Assembly: GCA_964466315.1 (NCBI GenBank)
Contig: CAYXNS010000008.1
Span: 7,200 to 71,199, forward strand
Origin: SMWC01 sp964466315
Lineage (GTDB): Bacteria > Pseudomonadota > Gammaproteobacteria > Steroidobacterales > Rariloculaceae
Direction: 5' to 3'
Length of the DNA stretch: 64,000 nt
Shown here: positions 25,236 to 34,691 of the stretch, one piece after another
How positions within the stretch are numbered: position 1 is the first letter of the stretch
Layout of the letters: every line of letters begins with the position of its first letter
Made by a program: the position numbers and the translations under genes
Notes under the pieces: generated by a model
Databases searched by the model: none
The model's input: only the letters and a program-made list of their open reading frames with translations
What the model was told of the DNA's origin: nothing

Positions 25236-26090
25236 TTAGAGGAAACGCATCGAGAAATCGACGGCCGTAACGTTCTTCGTCAGCGCCCCCACGGAGATGA
25301 AATCGATGCCCGTCCCCGCGAGCGTTCGCAGGCCTTCGAGCTCGATACTCCCCGATACCTCGAGGTCCAGTCTCTTGCCGCTGTGCGCATCGCGGGCTGC
25401 GACCGCCGCGCGCACCGACTCTAGCGAGAAGTTGTCGAGCAGGATTCTGTCGATGTCTGCATCCAGCGCCGCGCGGACCTGCTCCAGCGATTCGACTTCG
25501 ACTTCGATCAGCACGTCCGCAGCCTGCTCACGTGCCGATCCCGCGGCTGCCTCGATACCACCGGCCGCGGCGATGTGATTCTCCTTGATGAGCACGGCGT
25601 CGTAGAGTCCTAGACGATGGTTGTTGCCGCCACCGCAAAGGACGGCGTACTTCTGGGCCAGGCGCAGTCCCGGGAGGGTCTTGCGCGTATCAAGTATTCG
25701 CGTCCGGGTGCCGGCGACGGCGGCGACGTGGTCGCGGGTGACGGTCGCCGTACCGGACAGTGTTTGCAAGAAGTTCAGCGCGGTGCGCTCGCCCGTCAAG
25801 ATCGGTCGTGCCGGACCGGCAATCTCGCATACGACCTGCGTCGGCTGGATCTCTGCGCTGTCCGCGTAATGCCACGATATCGCGATGCGCTCGTCGAGTT
25901 GGCGAAAGACCTCGTCGAACCAGGCACGGCCGCTCAGGATGGCTTTCTTGCCGGCCGTGACTTGAGCCTTCGCGGTCGCATCCGTGCCGATTAACCCGGC
26001 GGTCAGATCGCCGTCCCCCCGATCCTCGCCCAGAGCCCGGTTCACGGAATCGGTGATATCGGGCGGCAGCGGAATCGATTGCTCAGCCAT
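25236..26090 (-). CDS. nadC: Nicotinate-nucleotide pyrophosphorylase (carboxylating)
   Basis: 284 residues from MAEQSIP (7 codons inside a longer frame). Converts quinolinate and PRPP to nicotinate mononucleotide, CO2 and PPi in NAD synthesis. Family blocks: ALGEDRGDGDLT, TGERTALNFLQTLSGTAT, DTRKTLPGLRLAQKYAV, GGGNNHRLGLYDAVLIKENH, EVEVESLEQ and DFISVGALTKN. All typical substrate-contact residues appear present. nadA and nadB are not in the window. Confidence 0.95.
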   Translation of the reverse strand: MAEQSIPLPPDITDSVNRALGEDRGDGDLTAGLIGTDATAKAQVTAGKKAILSGRAWFDEVFRQLDERIAISWHYADSAEIQPTQVVCEIAGPARPILTGERTALNFLQTLSGTATVTRDHVAAVAGTRTRILDTRKTLPGLRLAQKYAVLCGGGNNHRLGLYDAVLIKENHIAAAGGIEAAAGSAREQAADVLIEVEVESLEQVRAALDADIDRILLDNFSLESVRAAVAARDAHSGKRLDLEVSGSIELEGLRTLAGTGIDFISVGALTKNVTAVDFSMRFL

Positions 26091-26165
26091 ACTCGTTATC
26101 GTAGTCCACACAGAAAGACCCGGAAAGGCCGGTGCCTATCCGGGCCCTATCAGCGGTCGGTAGCG

Positions 26166-26750
26166 TTAAACGATAAATCCGCCGTGACCGAAGCCGACCA
26201 TGCTCATGAGCATGGGGATGGACAACAGCGTATTCGTTCGCGATGCGACGAAAGCAACTTTTCGTGCCTTCACGATTTCCTCGGCGGAAGCTTCTACGAA
26301 CCCGAGTATCTTCTTCTGGTTCGGCCAAATGAGGACCCAGACATTGAATAACATGATCGTGCCGAGCCAGGCGCCGACACCGATCGTGAAGCCGGCTTCA
26401 TTCAGCATGAACGCATCGTCGAGTATGCCGCGGCGCAGGAGATAGATAGCGCCGGAAAGCCAGGTAGCGACGGCGCCCCAACGGAACCACCACAACGCGC
26501 GCGGCGCGACGTATTTCGTGATTCCCGCCCCTCCGGGCCCACCCTCGTCCGCTGCGGCCGCGGCCAGAGCCGGAACCTGTACAAAGTTGAAGTAGTATAA
26601 AAGTCCTATCCACGTGACGCCTGCCATGACGTGGATCCAGACCAGTACGCTGGCCTCGTTTGGCGAGATACCCATGGTCACTAGTCCGAGCAGGACGGCG
26701 AGTAAGATGCCCCCGATGATCGTGCCATTCACCGAATTCAATGGGTTCAT
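26166..26750 (-). CDS. Urate hydroxylase PuuD-like membrane protein (N-terminal domain only)
   Basis: 194 residues with about five membrane spans. WIHVMAGVTWIGLLYYFNFVQ near residue 38 and LWWFRWGAVATWLSGAIYLL match the Urate_ox_N membrane domain; IMLFNVWVLIWPNQKK follows. PuuD proteins of ~400 residues add a C-terminal cytochrome c domain, which is absent here. Stand-alone short versions occur widely in marine bacteria and their substrate is unsettled. A urate role should not be assumed. Confidence 0.7.
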   Translation of the reverse strand: MNPLNSVNGTIIGGILLAVLLGLVTMGISPNEASVLVWIHVMAGVTWIGLLYYFNFVQVPALAAAAADEGGPGGAGITKYVAPRALWWFRWGAVATWLSGAIYLLRRGILDDAFMLNEAGFTIGVGAWLGTIMLFNVWVLIWPNQKKILGFVEASAEEIVKARKVAFVASRTNTLLSIPMLMSMVGFGHGGFIV

Positions 26751-26942
26751 TAGAGTTCCTCCGCGTGGGTTTAGTCTTAGGGTTATCCGCAGGCCGATCG
26801 GGCGACTTGCCCTAGCCGGGGATCTTTAGAAGAATAGGGGAGGCATAGTCATTAATCAATTATTCCTGTTTCGGCACCGTCATCGCTTGCAAGATGCGTG
26901 CGCGCGCGGGACGGGTCTGTCAAGATCGGAGGTCGTATTGAA

Positions 26943-27287
26943 ATGGATGTCAACGAGCGAATTCAGAAACAGCTCGATAGCTATCCTGTGCTCCTGTACA
27001 TGAAGGGCACACCGGACTTCCCGCAATGCGGTTTCTCGGCTCAGACCGTCGCGGCACTCCGGGCTGTCGGTGCGGAGTTCGCCTACGTCAATATCTTTGA
27101 AGACCCGGAAGTTCGCGAAGCGCTCAAGGTGTTTTCCAACTGGCCGACGTTCCCGCAGTTGTATGTCGGCGGTGAGTTAATCGGCGGCTGCGATATCGCG
27201 CTGGAGTTGCACGAGTCCGGCGAGTTGAAAGAAATCGTGGCGACGGATCCGATGCCTCCAGCCGACGCCGCCGAGGCGACCGATTAA
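26943..27287 (+). CDS. grxD: Monothiol glutaredoxin, Grx4 type
   Basis: 114 residues from ATG 26943, with GGAGG 10 nt upstream; a longer frame to 26898 is unlikely. The CGFS active site is at residues 29-32, with TFPQLYVGGELIGGCDI for glutathione binding. CGFS glutaredoxins bind and transfer 2Fe-2S clusters and regulate iron homeostasis. Its TAA stop shares a TTAA palindrome with the stop of the convergent rnt gene. Confidence 0.94.
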   Translation: MDVNERIQKQLDSYPVLLYMKGTPDFPQCGFSAQTVAALRAVGAEFAYVNIFEDPEVREALKVFSNWPTFPQLYVGGELIGGCDIALELHESGELKEIVATDPMPPADAAEATD

Positions 27288-27937
27288 GCCTGACTCTCGT
27301 ACACGCCGCGAAATCGATTGACGATCTCGCAGAATAGCATCGCGGTCATCTCCGCATCATAGGCCGCCGAGTGCGCTTTGTTCTCATCCCAGGTCAACCC
27401 GGCTGCGGCAACAGCGCGCCCCAATACCGTCTGGCCGAACGCGACACCCCCAAGCGTTGCCGTGTCGAAACTCGAGAACGGATGGAATGGGTTGCGCTTG
27501 ATATTGGTCCGTTCCGTCGCTGCATTGAGAAACTGTAAATCGAAAAAGGAATTGTGCCCGACGAGAATCGCGCGGTTGCAGGATTGCGCTTTGACTTCCC
27601 GTCGCACGGCCTGAAAGATCAGGCGCAGCGCCTCGCCTTCGTCGATGGCAGGCCGTAGCGGGTGAAATGGATCGATTCCCGTCACTTCCAGCGAGGCCGG
27701 TTCGATTCCGGCTCCCGGAAAGGGCTTCACATGATAGCGAATCGGTTCTTCTGGTCGTAGGTTGCCGCTCTCATCGAGTTTCAACAGGACGGCGGCGATC
27801 TCCAATAACGCGTCGGTCGCGGGATTGAAGCCGCCCGTTTCGACATCGACAACAATGGGTAAGAAGCCACGAAACCGCGCCGCGATTTGCGATACCGGTT
27901 GATCACCTGTGACTTGAGACGGTGTTGCGTGAGTCAT
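27284..27937 (-). CDS. rnt: Ribonuclease T
   Basis: 217-residue DEDDh 3'-5' exoribonuclease that trims tRNA and other stable RNAs. Exo motifs: VVDVETGGFNP with Asp31 and Glu33, GHNSFFDLQFLNAA, and KAHSAAYDAEMTAML. The conserved FHPFSSFDTATL block is specific to RNase T. Its ATG overlaps the aminopeptidase stop by 4 bp (ATGA), so the two are co-translated. It ends tail-to-tail with grxD, the common gammaproteobacterial partner. Confidence 0.95.
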   Translation of the reverse strand: MTHATPSQVTGDQPVSQIAARFRGFLPIVVDVETGGFNPATDALLEIAAVLLKLDESGNLRPEEPIRYHVKPFPGAGIEPASLEVTGIDPFHPLRPAIDEGEALRLIFQAVRREVKAQSCNRAILVGHNSFFDLQFLNAATERTNIKRNPFHPFSSFDTATLGGVAFGQTVLGRAVAAAGLTWDENKAHSAAYDAEMTAMLFCEIVNRFRGVYESQA

Positions 27938-29439
27938 TGTGATAGTTTTTTCGCGAGATCGATCGGATCGTGCTCGCGTAACAATTCGAGCGTTAGTTTT
28001 ACGCCGAAGCCGGTAATTTCGGATCGGACGTGCGCTAAACCGCCTTTATGTTGACCGGCGCTCAGATCCACGTGTATCCACGGAATCTCATTCGGGACGA
28101 ACCGTGACAGAAAGCGAGCGGCGAGAATGTGGTCGCCATATGCCGATGGCGCGCACTGTTTCACGTCGGCGATGTCGCTACGCAACGGCTCGTCGAAGTC
28201 CGCATCCATCGGAAACGGCCAGACGCGCTCACCACTAGTGACACCCGCCTGACGCAGAAGCGGATTTGCTGCCGCACGATTACTGAAGACGCCGGAGTAG
28301 TTCTCGGTGAGCGCAGCTACACAGGATCCGGTCAGTGTGGCGTAGTCGATAATCAGCCCAGGCTGTTCCCTGGCAGCCAATGCGAGTGTATCGGCAAGTA
28401 CCATCCGGCCTTCGGCATCGGTGTGAATGACTTGAATAGTCGTCCCATTCGATGCGCGGACGATGTCCTGGGATTTGTACGCAACCGATGAGATACGGTT
28501 CTCGGTGACGGCCATCCAGGCGTCGATTGCAAACGGCGCCTGTAGCGAAGCAAGTCCAATGATCGTTCCAAGCGCTACCGCACTGCCCTGCATGTCCGTA
28601 TGCATGTCGAGCATGCTCTTGAACGGCTTGAGATTCGTGCCGCCCGTATCAAATAGTACGCCTTTCCCGACAAGGGCAACATCGGGGGATTTGCGGCGCT
28701 TCGGTCGATAGCGAAGATGGATAATGCCGGCATCCTGACCCGGATTTCCCTGAGAAACGGCCAGGAAAGCGCCCGCGCCGAGTTTCTCGAGTTCAGCCTC
28801 ATTCAAGAAGTTATAGGCGATGCCGTTATCTTTGGCCAGACTCCGGACCGCGTCACGGTACGTTCGCGCGTCGAGCTTGTTCGGCGGTAATGCGGTAAAC
28901 CAGCGTGCGATATCGTTGCCGAGCGCTTGGGCGTGAATCGTGCGCAGATCTACTCGCTGCTTGCAGTCCAAGAGTGTCAGATTCGAGATCTGTCTATGCT
29001 TGTTTTGCGACGACTTAAACGAAGGCAGCTTGAACGCGGCTGCTTCAACCGCTGCAACGAGGCTCGTCAATGCGGCGGTCCGCGCTTCCTCGTCGAGTCC
29101 AATCGAGAAGACGCCGATACGTCCCGGCTTGTCACGCTGACAGTTGGTGACGATCTGCCTCGCCCATGAGAGTTGATCGAAGGATGTCGTTGCCGTAAAC
29201 GCTGCGATCGTTATGCCCGTCGCATTGCGGTTAGTCAATCGGGAGCCAGCACTTTCGCCACCGGCCCGGGAGAGTAGCTTTCGGAGCTGAGCGCCCTGCG
29301 GAATCCGCTGCAGGAGCTTGCCAGTCGGCTTCGCCGGCACGACGACGATGACGTGATCGAACGATTCGAACGTTCGCCGCGTCGGTTGCCGTGGCGATTG
29401 GGACACCTTAAGTCGACGGAGATCGGGTAATTCACTCAT
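27934..29439 (-). CDS. M17 family leucyl aminopeptidase
   Basis: 501 residues from MSELPDL at 29439. Two-metal aminopeptidase removing N-terminal residues from peptides. Metal and catalytic motifs: LVGKGVLFDTGGTNLKP, MLDMHTDMQGSA, and HTDAEGRMVLADTL (family NTDAEGR). The N-terminal domain is divergent from PepA and the binding Lys/Asp pattern is VGKGVLFDTGG, all plausible. Rest of the C-terminal domain, through HVDLSAG, is standard. Co-transcribed with rnt. Confidence 0.88.
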   Translation of the reverse strand: MSELPDLRRLKVSQSPRQPTRRTFESFDHVIVVVPAKPTGKLLQRIPQGAQLRKLLSRAGGESAGSRLTNRNATGITIAAFTATTSFDQLSWARQIVTNCQRDKPGRIGVFSIGLDEEARTAALTSLVAAVEAAAFKLPSFKSSQNKHRQISNLTLLDCKQRVDLRTIHAQALGNDIARWFTALPPNKLDARTYRDAVRSLAKDNGIAYNFLNEAELEKLGAGAFLAVSQGNPGQDAGIIHLRYRPKRRKSPDVALVGKGVLFDTGGTNLKPFKSMLDMHTDMQGSAVALGTIIGLASLQAPFAIDAWMAVTENRISSVAYKSQDIVRASNGTTIQVIHTDAEGRMVLADTLALAAREQPGLIIDYATLTGSCVAALTENYSGVFSNRAAANPLLRQAGVTSGERVWPFPMDADFDEPLRSDIADVKQCAPSAYGDHILAARFLSRFVPNEIPWIHVDLSAGQHKGGLAHVRSEITGFGVKLTLELLREHDPIDLAKKLSQ

Positions 29440-29674
29440 GCGCCTATCTCGACCAGCTATGGGTAAACCCGATCGTATCGCGGCTGGGGGCGCGGGCTTG
29501 TCGGTGCGCTGAAGCGCAGGCGACGATCCTATCAGGAGCACCTTCTGAATTCACCACCGTCCGCTATTATCCCGTTGCATCCGTGACGATGGGCGCAGTG
29601 ACGGCCTCGTCGCGATACGCCTTGCCGCAAACGGCGGTGAGAGCGGGCGTCCTATCGCGGCCAGGCGGCCAGTC

Positions 29675-30310
29675 CTACTGTGGTGTCTTGCGTTTGTATT
29701 CACAGAGGTCCGCGATGACGCACGCTGGGCAATCCGGCTTGCGGGCCTTGCAGACATAGCGACCGTGAAGAATCAGCCAATGGTGCGCGTCGTGCTTTAA
29801 CTCCGCCGGTGTGAATTTCTCGAGCTTTTTCTCCACCTCCAGCACATTCTTGCCGGGAGAAAGTCGCGTTCTGTTGGAGACACGAAAGATGTGGGTGTCT
29901 ACGGCGATCGTCGGTTCGCCGAAGGCCGTATTCAAGATTACGCTGGCTGTCTTCCGGCCGACGCCCGGAAGTGCCTCCAGGGATGCTCTGTCGCGCGGTA
30001 CCTCGCCGCCATGCTGTTCCAGCAGGATTTTACAGGCACGAATAATATTCTTCGCCTTGGTATTGAATAGGCCGATCGTCCGTATGTAGGGCTTCAGGCT
30101 CTCCTCACCGAGCGCGAGGATTGCCGTGGGCGTGTTGGCGACCGTGAATAACACTGTCGTCGCTTTGTTGACGCTAATATCTGTTGCTTGTGCCGACAGC
30201 ACGACCGAAACCAGGAGTTCGAACGGCGAGCGGTATTCGAGTTCCGTGGTCGGCTTGGGGTTCGCAGCGGCCAGGCGCTCGTAGATCTGTCTGCGTCTCT
30301 CTGCGTTCAC
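29675..30310 (-). CDS. nth: Endonuclease III
   Basis: 211-residue DNA glycosylase/AP lyase removing oxidised pyrimidines. Helix-hairpin-helix LPGVGRKTASV with the catalytic Lys, and VDTHIFRVSNR with catalytic Asp. The C-terminal 4Fe-4S site is C-x6-C-x2-C-x5-C (CKARKPDCPACVIADLC). Its start overlaps the rnfE stop by 4 bp; rnf-nth linkage is common in gammaproteobacteria. Confidence 0.96.
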   Translation of the reverse strand: MNAERRRQIYERLAAANPKPTTELEYRSPFELLVSVVLSAQATDISVNKATTVLFTVANTPTAILALGEESLKPYIRTIGLFNTKAKNIIRACKILLEQHGGEVPRDRASLEALPGVGRKTASVILNTAFGEPTIAVDTHIFRVSNRTRLSPGKNVLEVEKKLEKFTPAELKHDAHHWLILHGRYVCKARKPDCPACVIADLCEYKRKTPQ

Positions 30311-30981
30311 GGTGGTGATTTCTGCTCCTGCGCCTCGGCCGCCGGCGAACTCTCCTGGGCGTTACGAGCGAGATGGTTCTTCAATGCGATCAGCAGAGCG
30401 AGGCCGAAGAATGTGCCGGGGGCGAGTACCGCGATGAGGATTCCGTCGAACGGCAGGTCGAGATGCAATTCCGCCGCCGAACTTCCGAACAGCCGATCCA
30501 ATCCTGTGAATAATGTGCCCTGACCGACGATTTCTCGGAGCGCGCCCAGAGCGACTAGCGCAGCCGTGAAGCCCGCTCCCGTGCTGAGTCCTCCGAGAGC
30601 CGCAATGCCGATGGTCCGGCGGCTCGCGACTACTTCAGCCTGCGCGAGAATTGCGCAATTCGTCACGATCAACGAAATAAACAGCCCCAGCGTTTCGTGC
30701 AATTCGTGGAGATAGGCGTTGGTCAATAGATCCACGATCGTCACGAGCGAAGCAATGATCAGGACGAAGACGACAATCCGGGCGGCGGGGACGAGCACGC
30801 CGCGAATGAGCGATACGGTCATGTTGGTCGCGAGCAGTACGGTGGTGGTCGCGAGCCCCAACGCCAGGCCGTTTACGAGCGTGTTTGTGATCGCGAGTAG
30901 CGGGCAGAGTCCCAGTAGCTGTACGAGCGCCGGGTTGTTGCGCCAAACACCGTCTACGAAGACTGATTTGGCATCATTCAT
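30307..30981 (-). CDS. rnfE: Rnf electron transport complex subunit E
   Basis: 224 residues from MNDAKSV at 30981, overlapping rnfG by 8 bp. Six membrane spans; WRNNPALVQLLGLCPLLA at the N-terminus and LFISLIVTNCAIL are diagnostic. RnfE and RnfA are homologous antiparallel membrane subunits that hold a 2Fe-2S cluster between conserved cysteines (here in GLCPLLA and VTNCAIL). The Rnf complex links ferredoxin and NAD redox to ion translocation or drives SoxR reduction (Rsx). Confidence 0.95.
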   Translation of the reverse strand: MNDAKSVFVDGVWRNNPALVQLLGLCPLLAITNTLVNGLALGLATTTVLLATNMTVSLIRGVLVPAARIVVFVLIIASLVTIVDLLTNAYLHELHETLGLFISLIVTNCAILAQAEVVASRRTIGIAALGGLSTGAGFTAALVALGALREIVGQGTLFTGLDRLFGSSAAELHLDLPFDGILIAVLAPGTFFGLALLIALKNHLARNAQESSPAAEAQEQKSPP

Positions 30982-31636
30982 CGGCGCTATCGCCTGGCGA
31001 TAAATCGATTGTCGATGGATTGTCGAATAGTTCGCTTCTGTGTCGCTGAAAGTACAGCAAGGTATTCCTAACGCTGGTGACGATGGCACGGGCCGTTACG
31101 GTCGCGCCCGTGATCGAGTCGAAAGCGCCGCCGTCCCGGTTCACAGACCAATCGGCGGTCTGCGGCGAAGCCAGGCTCACTCCGTCGAAGCCGAAGATCC
31201 ATGGGGATTCTTCGATTTCGATTGCGTCGCCAAGACCCGGCGTCTCGCTGTGACTCGTTACGCGAACTCCGGTGACCGTGCCGTCCGTAGCGATACCGAT
31301 CAGCAGGCGGATAGGGCCGTTATAGCCTCGTGGAGCGACGCTCGAAAAGAGCGCAGCAACCGGTTGTCCCTCGCGTGTAGCGATAAACACGTCCGCGGGA
31401 TCCGCGCTGCCGAGAAGTTCTAGATTCCGAACCGATAGCCGGCCCTGCGTAAGATCGTTATCATGATCGGCTGGATCCAGGACCTGATGAAGCGATTGCA
31501 GAAGACGTTCCTGGCGATTCGCCTCGATCCGCTCATGGCTGATTTCGTAGCTCCCGCTCACGAGCGCGGCGGCGGAGATGGCGATCGCCGCGACCGAGAC
31601 GATCGCGCGCCACAGTTGCTTGTCAGGACCGACCAT
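30974..31636 (-). CDS. rnfG: Rnf electron transport complex subunit G
   Basis: 220 residues: one N-terminal span then a periplasmic FMN-binding domain. SITGATVTARAIV holds the Thr that carries covalent FMN. GLGDAIE is the other family block. Overlaps rnfD by 14 bp and rnfE by 8 bp. Confidence 0.95.
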   Translation of the reverse strand: MVGPDKQLWRAIVSVAAIAISAAALVSGSYEISHERIEANRQERLLQSLHQVLDPADHDNDLTQGRLSVRNLELLGSADPADVFIATREGQPVAALFSSVAPRGYNGPIRLLIGIATDGTVTGVRVTSHSETPGLGDAIEIEESPWIFGFDGVSLASPQTADWSVNRDGGAFDSITGATVTARAIVTSVRNTLLYFQRHRSELFDNPSTIDLSPGDSADE

Positions 31637-32663
31637 AGATCCGTGGCCTCGTATATCGGTCCAGGAGCGGTACCGTCGCGTTCATTAGTAACACGGCAAA
31701 AGCGAGTCCATCCGGGTAGCCGCCCCAGGTGCGGATGGCATAGGTCAGTACGCCGATGCTGGCGCCGTATATCAGCCGGCCGCGCTCCGTCGTGGCGGCT
31801 GTAACGGGATCGGTCGCGATGAAAAATGCGCCCAACATGGTGGCACCACTGAATAGATGAAATCCCGGTGACAGGTAGCGGTCCGGGTCCAGCGTGTTGA
31901 GAATCAGCGCGGCCCCCAAAAGCCCGCAGAGCATGGCGACGGGAATATGCCAACGGATGGTGCCGCGATATAGAAGATAGAATCCGCCGAGTGCGGCGCA
32001 GCCGTTAATCCATTCCCAGCCGCGGCCGCCAAAAGCTCCGAACAGGGGCCCGACCTGGATTTCCCCGAGGGTGCGCATCTCTCCGAGGCCTTCTCTGGCC
32101 TGATCGAGCGGGGTCGCTAGCGTCAGAGCGTCGATGCCGATACCTGCGGGGACCTGGCCCGTTACGGCATAGGCGATATGCGCCCAGAATCCCAGTTGCT
32201 GGTTCACGATTTCGATTCCAGCGGGCGGGAGCCATTGCGTCATCTCGATCGGAAAAGAGATCAATAAGACGACGTAACCCACCATTGCGGGATTGAAGGG
32301 ATTTGATCCCAGGCCGCCGTAAAGATGCTTCGCGAGCACGATCGCGAGTCCGGCGCCCAAGGCAGGTAACCACCAGGGCGCGAGCGGTGGAAGCGCAAAA
32401 GCCAGCAAGATGGCGGTGACGGCGGTGCTGGTGTCCGCGATGCTGGGTTTGACGGCGCGCCCCCTGATTCGCAGCATCAGCGCTTCCGCCGCAAGCGCGG
32501 CAGTAACGGCAACCCCAATATTGATGAGCAGGCCCCAGCCGAAGAACCAAATGTAGACGATCGCCGCAGGGATGAGCGCAAAGAGAACGCGGCGCATGAC
32601 CAGTGGCACGCTCGTCGTGGGTATCACGTGGGGAGCGGGTCTGAGCGAGAATCTCATCTTCAC
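31623..32663 (-). CDS. rnfD: Rnf electron transport complex subunit D
   Basis: 346-residue integral membrane subunit. KHLYGGLGSNPFNPAMVGYV and DALTLATPL, the latter holding the Thr for a second covalent FMN, are canonical; MLGAFFIATDPVTAATT completes the pattern. Forms the ion-path core with RnfA and RnfE. Confidence 0.96.
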   Translation of the reverse strand: MKMRFSLRPAPHVIPTTSVPLVMRRVLFALIPAAIVYIWFFGWGLLINIGVAVTAALAAEALMLRIRGRAVKPSIADTSTAVTAILLAFALPPLAPWWLPALGAGLAIVLAKHLYGGLGSNPFNPAMVGYVVLLISFPIEMTQWLPPAGIEIVNQQLGFWAHIAYAVTGQVPAGIGIDALTLATPLDQAREGLGEMRTLGEIQVGPLFGAFGGRGWEWINGCAALGGFYLLYRGTIRWHIPVAMLCGLLGAALILNTLDPDRYLSPGFHLFSGATMLGAFFIATDPVTAATTERGRLIYGASIGVLTYAIRTWGGYPDGLAFAVLLMNATVPLLDRYTRPRIYGRS

Positions 32664-32668
32664 GGAAT

Positions 32669-34201
32669 CTAAACCGCGTCGTCGTCCGCCGAACGTCGCC
32701 GCTGAACGCGATCGATGGCCGCCTGGATGGTTTCCTGTCGTGATTCCGAGTCCGCCGCCACCCGCGCCTTGAGTTCATCGCGAAACGTTTGCGTCTGCGC
32801 GTCCTGCAGGCGGAGGCGTTCCTGTTTGCTCAGATAGCGAACATACGACGTATCCGCGAGTTGCTGGTGTTGTACGTGCTTGAATTGGGCGTGTCTGGCG
32901 TTCCGAAAATACTCGGTCAAGGGAATCTGGCTCGGGCACACGACGTCGCAACAGCCGCACTCGATGCAATCGCTCAAGCCGAGGATGTCCAGTTGATCGA
33001 AGTCGAAACTCTTGGAGCGACCCAGCAGCTCCTGAGGTAGTAATCGTGCCGGGCAGACCTCGGCACAATCTCCGCAGCGAATACAGGGCGATTCGTCGTA
33101 CCGATCGCGAACCTCATCGTTGACTGCAGCTATCACGCAGTTGGTCGCCTTCGTAACGGGTAAGTCGTCTGATGACACGGTGTAGCCCATCATGCTGCCG
33201 CCGAGAATCAACCGTGTGACATCGTTCGCATAGCCCCCGCAATGCTCGATCAACTCGCGTATCGGTGTGCCGATAGGTACCTCGACATTCTGCGGTCTCT
33301 TCACGCCCTTACCGGTGACGGTGACAATCCTCGATGAAAGCGAATCCCCAGTGCGGACGAGTTGCCCGACGGCGTAGGCGGTGCCGACATTCTGGCAGAC
33401 GCAGCCGGTCGCGATCGGGTACCTGCCGCTCGGAACTTCCTGCCCGATCAACAGTTCGACGAGCTGTCGCTCACCGCCGGCGGGGTATTTGATCGTCACT
33501 ACCGTGATCCGCATACGATCGTCGCGCAATTCGGCGATTGCCACCTCCATGGCCTCGATGGCCCGTGGCTTATCTCGCTCTATCGCTAGTAAGCAGAGTT
33601 CTGCGTTGAGTAACTCCATCATTGTCTGTGCGCCGAGGAGAATCTCCGTGGCGCGCTCGCGCATGAGCATGTCATCGCAACTGATATAGGGTTCGCATTC
33701 GGCACCGTTGAGTATCAGTGTCGGGCAGCGCTCCCTTGTGTCGAGCTTCTCGGCGGTCGGGAATGCCGCGCCGCCTAACCCGACGATGCCGGCGGCGCGT
33801 ATTGCCCGAATGCGATCGGCATGAGAATCTGGCCACGCTGCCTGTCGTTCGACTCGTGTGTCAGCCCCATCGTTGTCTACGTCGACCAGGATGCACAGTG
33901 ACTCGATCAGTTCGCTACTGCCGGGTATGGGTCTCTCTTCCAGAGCAATGACTTCACCGCATCTCGGCGCATGGACTGCCGCTGACGGTGAATCGCCGGG
34001 TTCACCGATCATCTGGCCTTTGCGAACCCGCTCACCAACGGCAACGGTCAGTTTTGCCGGGGGCCCGGACTGCTGCCTCATGGGGATGATCAGCCGCTCG
34101 GGCATGAGGTCACGATCGATAGGCGATGCCGTCGACATTCTCTTTCGAGGCGCGACGCGTATGCCGCCCGTCATGCCGCGATGGATCCGATATTCAGTCA
34201 T
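32669..34201 (-). CDS. rnfC: Rnf electron transport complex subunit C
   Basis: 510 residues from MTEYRIH at 34201. Peripheral NADH-side subunit with an NuoF-like FMN/NADH fold (GGAAFPTAEKL, LNGAECEPYISCD) and two 4Fe-4S motifs (CIRCGDCAEVCP and CIECGCCDVVCP). It lacks the long Ala-rich C-terminal tail found in enterobacterial RnfC (over 700 residues). The start overlaps the rnfB end by 8 bp. Confidence 0.95.
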   Translation of the reverse strand: MTEYRIHRGMTGGIRVAPRKRMSTASPIDRDLMPERLIIPMRQQSGPPAKLTVAVGERVRKGQMIGEPGDSPSAAVHAPRCGEVIALEERPIPGSSELIESLCILVDVDNDGADTRVERQAAWPDSHADRIRAIRAAGIVGLGGAAFPTAEKLDTRERCPTLILNGAECEPYISCDDMLMRERATEILLGAQTMMELLNAELCLLAIERDKPRAIEAMEVAIAELRDDRMRITVVTIKYPAGGERQLVELLIGQEVPSGRYPIATGCVCQNVGTAYAVGQLVRTGDSLSSRIVTVTGKGVKRPQNVEVPIGTPIRELIEHCGGYANDVTRLILGGSMMGYTVSSDDLPVTKATNCVIAAVNDEVRDRYDESPCIRCGDCAEVCPARLLPQELLGRSKSFDFDQLDILGLSDCIECGCCDVVCPSQIPLTEYFRNARHAQFKHVQHQQLADTSYVRYLSKQERLRLQDAQTQTFRDELKARVAADSESRQETIQAAIDRVQRRRSADDDAV

Positions 34202-34691
34202 CGCGGGGTTCCAAGACGATACAGTCCACTGGGCACGGCGGCAGGCATAATTCACAGCCTGTACAGTGGTCCGAGATGACCGTGTGCATCATCTGAGAAA
34301 TACCCACGATCGCATCCACCGGACAAACGCGGGCACAAAGATTACAGCCAATGCATTGACGCTCATCGATGCGTGCGACCCTGTCTAGGCTCGCATCTCC
34401 GAGGCTCGAGAGCAGCGGTTCCGGTTCGCGACCCAGCTCGCTTGCCAGCTGACGTATGGTTTCTTCTCCTCCCGGCGGGCAGCGATTGATGGACGTGAAA
34501 CCGGCGGCGATGGCTTCCGCATAAGCGCGGCATCCAGGATAGCCGCACTGCGCGCATTGAATTCTAGGCAGTAGTTGTTCGAGTCGATCCGCGATCGGAT
34601 CCATTGCGGGTCGGAGAAAGTGCCCGCTGATAACGAGTGCAACGGCGAGCGTCATGGCAAGCGCGGCCAGGATGACGGTGCCCGTGATCAT
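34194..34691 (-). CDS. rnfB: Rnf electron transport complex subunit B
   Basis: 165-residue ferredoxin-like subunit with an N-terminal span. A first 4Fe-4S site lies in CAQCGYPGCRAYAEAI, and two further clusters in CIGCNLCARVCP and CTGCELCLPPCP. Takes electrons from or to ferredoxin. Stop/start overlap with rnfA by one base. Confidence 0.96.
   Translation of the reverse strand: MITGTVILAALAMTLAVALVISGHFLRPAMDPIADRLEQLLPRIQCAQCGYPGCRAYAEAIAAGFTSINRCPPGGEETIRQLASELGREPEPLLSSLGDASLDRVARIDERQCIGCNLCARVCPVDAIVGISQMMHTVISDHCTGCELCLPPCPVDCIVLEPRDD

Noticed and set aside
29440..29674. Possible RNA gene between nth and the aminopeptidase
   Set aside because: No tRNA-like cloverleaf or conserved RNA motif seen; only weak GC hairpins.
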